A stretch of 64,000 nucleotides of DNA from Prevotella sp. (GTDB lineage Bacteria > Bacteroidota > Bacteroidia > Bacteroidales > Bacteroidaceae). Under the pieces are notes generated by a model. That model saw only the letters and a list, made by a program, of their open reading frames with translations, searched no databases and was not told the origin of the DNA. The stretch lies in the NCBI GenBank assembly GCA_015060535.1, contig SUYH01000010.1, positions 62,001 to 126,000 of the forward strand, written 5' to 3'. Position numbers and translations under genes: made by a program. Numbering within the stretch: the first letter of the stretch is position 1; the number at the start of each line of letters is the position of its first letter. Of this stretch, positions 58,249 through 64,000 are shown one piece after another.

Positions 58249-60777
58249 TTAATTCCTGAATATCAATCCTTCACCAAATTCATCGATGATGATGGGACGG
58301 GTGCGGTCGACCTCATCAGCCAGAAGCTTCTTTGACAGGTCGTTGAGCACGAACTGCTGGATGGCTCGCTTGACGGGACGGGCACCGAAATCGGGGTCGT
58401 AGCCCTCTTCAGCCAGATAGGCGATGGCCTGCGGTGTACATTCGAGCTGGATGCCCTGAGGAGCCAGCATATCCGTTACCTTCTTCATCTGCAAGCGAAC
58501 AACGTCGGCAATCTGCTCCTTCGTGAGCGGAGTGAACGTGATGATCTCGTCGATACGGTTGAGGAACTCGGGACGCATGGTGGCGCGGAGCTGCTCGCGG
58601 GTAGCATTCGAGGTCATGATAATAATCGTGTTCTTGAAGTTGGCGGTACGGCCCTTGTTGTCTGTAAGACGTCCGTCGTCCAATACCTGCAGCAGGATGT
58701 TGAACACATCGGGATGCGCCTTCTCAATCTCGTCGAACAGTACGACAGAGTAGGGCTTGCGGCGCACGGCCTCCGTCAGCTGACCACCCTCGTCGTAACC
58801 TACGTATCCCGGAGGTGCACCAATCAGTCGCGACACGCTGTATTTCTCCTGATATTCGGACATGTCGATACGCGTCATCATGGTCTCGTCGTTGAACAGA
58901 TAGTCGGCCAGCGTCTTGGCGAGCTCGGTCTTACCAACACCCGTGGTGCCGAGGAAGATGAACGAGGCGATAGGACGCTTCGGATCCTGCAGACCAGCAC
59001 GACTACGACGCACAGCATCGGAGACTGCGGTGATGGCCTCGTCCTGTCCGATGACGCGCTTATGAAGCTCTTCTTCCAAGTGCAACAGCTTTTCGCGTTC
59101 GCTCTGCATCATACGGGTAACTGGGATGCCCGTCCAGCGGCTGACTACCTCGGCGATGTCGTCGGCTGTCACTTCCTCGCGGACGAGTGAGTTGCCCCCC
59201 TGGGCATTTGCCAGCTGAGTCTGGATGGCCTTGATGTCGTCTTCGAGTGCCTTGAGCTTAGAGTAGCGTATCTCTGCCACCTTGCCATAGTCACCCTCGC
59301 GCTCAGCACGCTCAGCCTCGTACTTCAGATTCTCCATCTCCTGCTTGTCTTGCTGGATCTTGTTTACCAGCTGGCGCTCGCCTTCCCACTTGGCACGGAA
59401 CTGAGTCTCCTGCTCGCGGAGCTCGGCGATGGAGCGCTCGAGTTCTGCGAGTTTACTAGTATTACTAGTAGGACTAGTATTACTAGTTTCTCTAGAGATG
59501 GCTTCGCGCTCGATTTCGAGCTGAGCCAGGCGACGTGTGATCTCATCCAATTCTTCAGGCACGGAGTCGCGCTCCATGCGCAGCTTGGCAGCAGCCTCGT
59601 CCATCAGGTCGATGGCCTTATCGGGCAGGAATCGCTCGGAGATATAACGCTCAGAGAGCTGGACGGCAGCGATACAGGCATCGTCTTGGATACGCACCTT
59701 GTGATGGTTCTCGTAACGCTCCTTCAGACCACGCAGGATGGAGATGGCAGAAAGCTCGTCGGGCTCGTCGACCATGACGGTCTGGAAACGACGCTCCAGG
59801 GCCTTGTCTTTCTCGAAATATTTCTGATACTCGTTCAACGTGGTGGCACCGATGGCACGCAACTCGCCACGAGCCAATGCAGGCTTTAGGATGTTGGCAG
59901 CATCCATCGCTCCCTCACCACCTCCGGCTCCTACCAGCGTGTGGATCTCGTCGATGAAGAGGATGATGCGACCCTCGGACTTCGTCACCTCGTTGATGAC
60001 CGACTTCAGGCGCTCCTCAAACTCACCTTTGTATTTCGCACCAGCCACCAAGGCTCCCATATCGAGCGAGTAAAGCTGCTTGTCCTTCAGGTTCTCAGGC
60101 ACATCGCCACGAACGATACGGCCTGCCAGTCCTTCGACGATGGCGGTCTTACCCGTACCAGGCTCACCAATCAGAATCGGGTTGTTCTTCGTACGACGCG
60201 ACAGGATCTGCAGCACGCGACGAATCTCGTCGTCACGTCCGATGACCGGGTCGAGCTTACCCTGACGAGCCAGGTCGACCAGATTCTTGGCATACTTCTC
60301 CAACGACTGGTAGTTGTCGTCGGCCGACTGTGACTGCACCTTCTGTCCCTGACGCAATGCCTGGATAGCCTGCTGCAGCTCCTTCTCCGTGCAGCCCGCA
60401 TCCTTCAGGATACGCGAGGCGGTGGAGTTGACCATTAAGAGCGCTTGTAACAAAAGCTCACACGAAACGAACTCGTCGCCCTGCTTCTGAGCCATCTCTT
60501 GTGCACGCAGGAGTACATTATTGCTATCGCTGGAGAGATAAGGCTGTCCGCCCTGTACGCGTGGCAAGTGCTTGATTTCCTGGTCGACGAGCATCTCAAT
60601 CTGCTGTCCGTTGACGCTCAGCTTCTGGAAGAGGAAGTTCGTCACGTCCTTCGCCTTCTCCAGCACGCCTTTCAGGATATGTACAGGTTCGATGACCTGC
60701 TGGCCGTTCATCTGTGCGGTGTTGACGGCCTCCTGTACCGCCTCCTGCGCCTTAATCGTAAACTTGTCTAATGTCAT
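58249..60777 (-). CDS. clpB: ATP-dependent disaggregase ClpB
   Basis: 842-aa Hsp100 AAA+ chaperone that pulls aggregated proteins through its pore with DnaK's help. The N-domain starts [21 protein letters not shown]-1 has Walker [14 protein letters not shown] and [11 protein letters not shown] coiled-coil middle domain (about 400-520) follows, and AAA-2 has [14 protein letters not shown]. The C-terminus is complete. A 9-bp repeat (59455-59495) encodes [15 protein letters not shown] at the start of the middle-domain coiled coil, a loop of variable length in relatives. Upstream is a strong AGGAGG ribosome site at 8-nt spacing, unusual for Bacteroidota. Confidence 0.96.
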   Translation of the reverse strand: MTLDKFTIKAQEAVQEAVNTAQMNGQQVIEPVHILKGVLEKAKDVTNFLFQKLSVNGQQIEMLVDQEIKHLPRVQGGQPYLSSDSNNVLLRAQEMAQKQGDEFVSCELLLQALLMVNSTASRILKDAGCTEKELQQAIQALRQGQKVQSQSADDNYQSLEKYAKNLVDLARQGKLDPVIGRDDEIRRVLQILSRRTKNNPILIGEPGTGKTAIVEGLAGRIVRGDVPENLKDKQLYSLDMGALVAGAKYKGEFEERLKSVINEVTKSEGRIILFIDEIHTLVGAGGGEGAMDAANILKPALARGELRAIGATTLNEYQKYFEKDKALERRFQTVMVDEPDELSAISILRGLKERYENHHKVRIQDDACIAAVQLSERYISERFLPDKAIDLMDEAAAKLRMERDSVPEELDEITRRLAQLEIEREAISRETSNTSPTSNTSKLAELERSIAELREQETQFRAKWEGERQLVNKIQQDKQEMENLKYEAERAEREGDYGKVAEIRYSKLKALEDDIKAIQTQLANAQGGNSLVREEVTADDIAEVVSRWTGIPVTRMMQSEREKLLHLEEELHKRVIGQDEAITAVSDAVRRSRAGLQDPKRPIASFIFLGTTGVGKTELAKTLADYLFNDETMMTRIDMSEYQEKYSVSRLIGAPPGYVGYDEGGQLTEAVRRKPYSVVLFDEIEKAHPDVFNILLQVLDDGRLTDNKGRTANFKNTIIIMTSNATREQLRATMRPEFLNRIDEIITFTPLTKEQIADVVRLQMKKVTDMLAPQGIQLECTPQAIAYLAEEGYDPDFGARPVKRAIQQFVLNDLSKKLLADEVDRTRPIIIDEFGEGLIFRN
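59455..59495 (-). repeat. Nonamer ACTAGT array inside clpB
   Basis: ACTAGT begins at 59455, 59464, 59473 and 59482, with a fifth CTAG at 59492, an exact 9-bp pitch. The unit is the same as in fkp (7834-7887) and likewise encodes Thr-Ser-X triplets. Confidence 0.85.
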
Positions 60778-60785
60778 ACTTTTGT

Positions 60786-60791
60786 CCTCCT
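60786..60791 (-). promoter_or_regulatory. Strong Shine-Dalgarno of clpB
   Basis: AGGAGG on the minus strand, 8 nt before the ATG at 60777. Most genes in this window have no such site, as usual in Bacteroidota. Confidence 0.75.
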
Positions 60792-60849
60792 AAATTTTAA
60801 TTGTTTCTGATGATAGCGAGACAAACAATGTGCCGAAGGGGGTATATAC

Positions 60850-60881
60850 GACAGAATGGCGGTCGGAACCGCCATTCTGTC
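60850..60881. terminator. Hairpin between nrfA and clpB
   Basis: 14-bp perfect stem, GACAGAATGGCGGT with ACCGCCATTCTGTC, loop CGGA. It ends transcription of nrfHA before clpB. Confidence 0.9.
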
Positions 60882-60904
60882 TGTTTTATCGTCTTAAAGT
60901 TAGA

Positions 60905-62443
60905 TCAGATTTCGATGAGTTTGCCATTCTTCTTAGCCTCCTCAATCCACTTCGGCTCTATCTCTTTCAGGAAGCGCTGCTTCTTGTCACGCAGGGTCTT
61001 CATGTCAAGACCAATGTACTCCTGTGCCTTAGCCTTGGTAGAGATGTCAGGCATTGGCACGTCACCGATGAAGCCATGTTTGGCCAACACCTTCGACAAC
61101 ATCAGACGAGCATCCTGCACTTGTACCAGTCCATCGCTGAACAGTCTCTGTACCTCCTGAGGTGCATGGAACGAGGCACCATGTGAAGCAAAGGCATAGT
61201 CCCAACGCCACTGGCTCGAACGTATCAGCTGAAGGATGGGTTTCATCTCAGCCTCAGTAGCCCCCTTCTCCCAGGCAAACTTCGCCTCAATGTGGGCTGC
61301 AGCCAATTGCTTCTCCAGTTTGGTGCGGCTCTCGCGTGTCTTGGCCTGACGCTCATAGACGTTCTGACGCAGCACCTCAGCATCCTGACGGTGACACGTC
61401 TGGCACGTGCGGTCGATATTGGCCAGCGGCGAGGTGACGCGGTGGTCTGAGAACTTCACACCGCCTTCCTGCTTATACGGCATGTGGCAGTCGGCACAAC
61501 TTACGCCGCGCTGTCCGTGAATTCCCTGCAGAGCCATCTCGTAGCCGGGATGCTGAGCCTTCAGGATCGGGGTCTTCGACAGCGGATGGATATAGTCGTA
61601 GAAACCTATCGAGTCGTAGTATTCCTCGGCAGCCTCGCAGGTCAGACCTTTGTCCTGCGGGAACATCAGGTAGTTGGCCTTGCCGGGATTGTTGGGATCA
61701 TCGGGCTTGATGAAGTAGTACTCCGTATGGCACTGGGCGCACACCAACGAACGCATCTCCTGATGGCTGGCCTTGCGTACATCTTTTCCAACGCGAGCCC
61801 AAGCCTCATAGAGAGCGGGACGTGCAGGACGAAGATCCATGGTGCGTGCATCGTGACAGTCGGAGCAACCAACTGTGTTCATCATCTCAGCGCCAAGTCC
61901 GCTCCACTTGCCTTCGAATGCATAGTAGTTGGTGGGATCGAAAACAGACTTCGAGTCGCTCAGCTCGCGCATCATGCGAGGCACATCGGGACCCTTACAC
62001 GTCCAGCAGGTAGCCGGTTGCATGTCACCGTCGCCATCGATACCTGGGTTACCCGTGCGCAGAATCTTGCGCAAGTCCTCAATACAATGCTTGTGACCGC
62101 GAGGTGTGTTGTAGTGGCGTGAGAAAGCATAGCCTGCCCACAGTATCACCATCTCAGGGCGATCAGCCAATTCATCAGTCTCTTGGGAACCGTTAAACTT
62201 CGACTTGAACGTGGTATCCTCCGTCATTGCCCACGTTTCGTACTCACGCGGATAGTCGGCCTTGAACTTCTCATTCTGAGCCACAATGGAGTCAGTAAAC
62301 TCCGTGCGCTTGTTGTTGAATATGCTGGCCACCTCGGCACGGCGCTCCATCAGCGATGATACGAGCAGTCCGAGAAGGAACACAACAACCATTGAGCCGC
62401 CAAAGAGCAGCCAACCTTGCCATTTCTTTAATTGCTTTGCCAT
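60905..62443 (-). CDS. nrfA: Cytochrome c nitrite reductase, catalytic subunit
   Basis: Periplasmic pentahaem enzyme that reduces nitrite to ammonium with six electrons. 512 aa, with an N-terminal membrane/export helix (GWLLFGGSMVVVFLLGLLVSS). The active-site haem has the CxxCK motif (CWTCKGPDVP) typical of NrfA; four CxxCH motifs follow (CSDCH, CAQCH, CADCH, CQTCH). The catalytic His/Tyr region is in YDYIHPLSK and DCHMPYKQEGGVKFSDH, the latter a calcium-site neighbour. Full length. It is the second gene of an nrfHA operon; electrons come from menaquinol via NrfH. Confidence 0.97.
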   Translation of the reverse strand: MAKQLKKWQGWLLFGGSMVVVFLLGLLVSSLMERRAEVASIFNNKRTEFTDSIVAQNEKFKADYPREYETWAMTEDTTFKSKFNGSQETDELADRPEMVILWAGYAFSRHYNTPRGHKHCIEDLRKILRTGNPGIDGDGDMQPATCWTCKGPDVPRMMRELSDSKSVFDPTNYYAFEGKWSGLGAEMMNTVGCSDCHDARTMDLRPARPALYEAWARVGKDVRKASHQEMRSLVCAQCHTEYYFIKPDDPNNPGKANYLMFPQDKGLTCEAAEEYYDSIGFYDYIHPLSKTPILKAQHPGYEMALQGIHGQRGVSCADCHMPYKQEGGVKFSDHRVTSPLANIDRTCQTCHRQDAEVLRQNVYERQAKTRESRTKLEKQLAAAHIEAKFAWEKGATEAEMKPILQLIRSSQWRWDYAFASHGASFHAPQEVQRLFSDGLVQVQDARLMLSKVLAKHGFIGDVPMPDISTKAKAQEYIGLDMKTLRDKKQRFLKEIEPKWIEEAKKNGKLIEI

Positions 62444-62470
62444 AATATTTAAGTTTTTTTCGTTATTTCG

Positions 62471-63073
62471 TTATTTCGACAACATCCCTTGCAACCAATC
62501 GGGAACGGGAGAGGGCGGCAGTGGTGTCACCCCTTCAGCATTGGGCGTGGCCATCAGTGAGTTCATGCCTCCGTGGGGCACGTTACGATGGCAGTCCCAG
62601 CATACCTTGCCGCCTTGAACCTGTTGCTGCATGTAACCCATGCGGCCAGTCTTGACGAATTCCTGGTTCAGTTGCGTGTGACAGCGGATACAATTGTCCA
62701 TCACCACCTGTCCGGTCAGCGTCTCAGCCATCGGAGCCTGACGCTCGGTATGAGCCACAAAGTAAGCGGTATGCTTCAGTCCGTCGAGCGCCTTGAAGCC
62801 ATACTTCAGGGCGAAGTTCTGGTGAGGCACATGGCAGTCGTTACACGTAGCGTCACGTCCGTGTGAGGAGTGGCTCCACGTGGCATAATAAGGAGTCATG
62901 ATGTGGCAATTGACACATGCTGCAGGGTCATCACCAATAAAATAGGTATGTGCGCGCAAAAGGTACATGAACAAGCCCCCTAGTCCCACGATGACACCGC
63001 AGACAACTAGCAGTCCCACTTTCTGACGATACGAAAACCAGTCCGTAAATGTTAGTAGTTCTTTTAGTTTCAT
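62471..63073 (-). CDS. nrfH: Cytochrome c nitrite reductase, membrane subunit
   Basis: About 200-aa tetrahaem NapC/NirT-type quinol dehydrogenase. One N-terminal membrane helix (VGLLVVCGVIVGLGGLFMYLL) and four CxxCH haem sites (CVNCHIMT, CNDCH, CIRCH, CWDCH) are present; CVNCHIM includes the Met that ligates haem 1. The ATG at 63073 is preferred (a TTG two codons upstream is in frame). It passes electrons from menaquinol to NrfA, 27 bp downstream. Its promoter overlaps an inverted repeat. Confidence 0.96.
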   Translation of the reverse strand: MKLKELLTFTDWFSYRQKVGLLVVCGVIVGLGGLFMYLLRAHTYFIGDDPAACVNCHIMTPYYATWSHSSHGRDATCNDCHVPHQNFALKYGFKALDGLKHTAYFVAHTERQAPMAETLTGQVVMDNCIRCHTQLNQEFVKTGRMGYMQQQVQGGKVCWDCHRNVPHGGMNSLMATPNAEGVTPLPPSPVPDWLQGMLSK

Positions 63074-63095
63074 TGGCAATTTATCTATTTGGGAA

Positions 63096-63133
63096 CAAAG
63101 ATAGCGAATTTATCCCTATAAATGGGGATAAAT
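63096..63133 (-). promoter_or_regulatory. nrfHA promoter with inverted repeat
   Basis: -7 TATCTTTG (63096-63103, minus strand). A perfect 9-bp inverted repeat ATTTATCCC-8-GGGATAAAT (63108-63116 and 63125-63133) covers the -33 region, where a regulator could block or aid RNA polymerase. Confidence 0.65.
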
Positions 63134-63166
63134 CCGCTTAAAGAATGTTAAAGGCGTTAATTTCGT

Positions 63167-64000
63167 CTACATTTTCACCTCAACCACGTGTTTTCCTGCA
63201 GAGTAAGGAATAACGGTGCCCTCGACGGCTGAACCGTCGAGCACAATTTGCTTTACGCCCTTTTGCTGTCCGTTGGGATGGATGGTGATCTCGTACTGAG
63301 CATCGCGGAACTTGCGGCTAACGGTGTAGTCAGAAGCGGTCTCGGGCAGACAGGGATCGATGCGGATACCATCGTAATCGGGCTTGATACCAAGGATGAA
63401 CTCAGAGACGGTGTACCACATCCAAGCGGCAGTACCCGTGAGCCATGAGTTCTTACCCTCGCCCGGACGGAAGGCATCCTTACCGGCTACCATCTGGCAG
63501 TTGACGTAAGGTTCTACCTTATGCAGCGTCTGGTACTTCTCCTCGACGTAAGAGGGCAGAATCTTGGCGTAGTGACTCCAAGCGTCGTTGCCGCGACCAG
63601 CCAAACACTCGCCGATGATGACCCAAGGATTGTTGTGGCAGAAGATACCGGCATTCTCCTTGTAGCCCTCGGGATATGAAGATATCTCACCATACTCGTA
63701 GATATATTTCGAGAAGGCGGGGTTGTTCAATACCATACCATGCTCGCACTCGAGGTACTTCTTACAAGAGTCGAGCGACTTAGCCACCATACCATCTTCA
63801 GCACCGATCTCGGCCATCGTACACCAGCCCTGCGACTCGATGAATATCTTAGCCTCGTCGCACTCGTTAGAACCAATCTTGCGACCGTAGAAATCGTAGG
63901 CGCGCAGATACCACTCGCCATCCCATCCGTGTTTCTTCACCGCGTCAATCATAGCGTCTACGGCCTGCTGCATGCGGGCAGCCTCAGTAGAAAAATTGAA
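63167..64000 (-). CDS. GH94-like glycoside phosphorylase, C-terminal part
   Basis: The reading frame is open to the window edge, so the N-terminus is missing; 277 residues are visible. The (alpha/alpha)6 catalytic core is recognisable: WYLRAYDFYGRKIGS, ESQGWCTMAEIG, YKENAGIFCHNNPWVIIGE, GKNSWLTGTAAWMWYTVSEFI, then GIRIDPCLP and a C-terminal beta domain. This fits GH94 enzymes (cellobiose, cellodextrin, chitobiose or cyclic-glucan phosphorylases), which phosphorolyse beta-linked sugars. The exact substrate cannot be told. No signal peptide can be judged. Confidence 0.88.
   Translation of the reverse strand, partial: FNFSTEAARMQQAVDAMIDAVKKHGWDGEWYLRAYDFYGRKIGSNECDEAKIFIESQGWCTMAEIGAEDGMVAKSLDSCKKYLECEHGMVLNNPAFSKYIYEYGEISSYPEGYKENAGIFCHNNPWVIIGECLAGRGNDAWSHYAKILPSYVEEKYQTLHKVEPYVNCQMVAGKDAFRPGEGKNSWLTGTAAWMWYTVSEFILGIKPDYDGIRIDPCLPETASDYTVSRKFRDAQYEITIHPNGQQKGVKQIVLDGSAVEGTVIPYSAGKHVVEVKM

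Noticed and set aside
1..64000. tRNA, rRNA, tmRNA and RNase P genes
   Set aside because: No cloverleaf, CCA-ended hairpin set or conserved rRNA block was recognised by eye. A covariance search would be decisive.

Overview
The window reads as chromosomal DNA of a Bacteroidota member, most likely Prevotellaceae (Prevotella/Segatella sensu lato). The evidence is the Bacteroidota promoter pair (TTTG, then TAnnTTTG about 20 bp on) upstream of many genes, the fucose-salvage fusion Fkp, a MurF-alanine racemase fusion, DUF4954 and GSCFA proteins, a class II NrdJ, NrfHA, a Por/T9SS-like C-terminal sorting tail and DUF6175. No rRNA, tRNA, CRISPR array or complete insertion sequence was recognised. The species cannot be named from sequence alone.

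Layout. 1-3.5 kb: the end of a voltage-gated K+ channel, then an accessory patch with a palindromic repeat array, an antitoxin remnant, an unknown gene, the AbiEi/AbiEii toxin-antitoxin pair and a truncated PfkB kinase butted against luxS. 3.5-13.1 kb: mtnN-luxS on the minus strand (activated methyl cycle, AI-2), divergent from yfhO, fkp, a GSCFA gene and murF-alr (cell surface and wall). 13.1-20.7 kb: a uronate module (orphan PTS-IIC-like transporter, exported KduI, hexuronate MFS transporter), then a membrane-bound AraC regulator, an amidohydrolase lipoprotein and a duplicated 3' scrap of the MFS gene. 20.7-28.3 kb: an accessory region with a structured RNA leader before a secreted two-domain FISUMP protein, a DUF4160/DUF2442 pair, repeat arrays and a three-gene unit ending in a primase/helicase-like protein. 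28.3-47.2 kb: core genes (nitroreductase, nrdJ, folB, amidase, MCE protein, dnaA, nagB, hflX, DUF4954, M16 protease, fumarase, M6 protease). 47.3-50 kb: a LytS/LytTR-type two-component system. 50.2-57.8 kb: nine consecutive exported-protein genes behind one strong promoter, ending in an unusual exported protein with 17 CxxC motifs and two BACON-like domains. 58.2-64 kb, minus strand: clpB, nrfA-nrfH and part of a GH94-like phosphorylase.

Two kinds of structure cut across the genes. First, three separate intergenic sites (463, 23781, 57981) each carry three 10-bp cores, mostly palindromic, spaced at exactly 22 bp. The core sequence differs between sites but the geometry is the same. Second, short locus-specific tandem repeats (7, 8 or 9 bp, 3-6 units) sit at gene junctions, where they form start or stop codons, and inside variable loops of housekeeping proteins (MtnN, Fkp three times, HflX, ClpB). 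These two patterns, the nine-gene exported cluster with its CxxC/BACON protein and the structured leader at 20.9 kb are the most interesting contents of the window.
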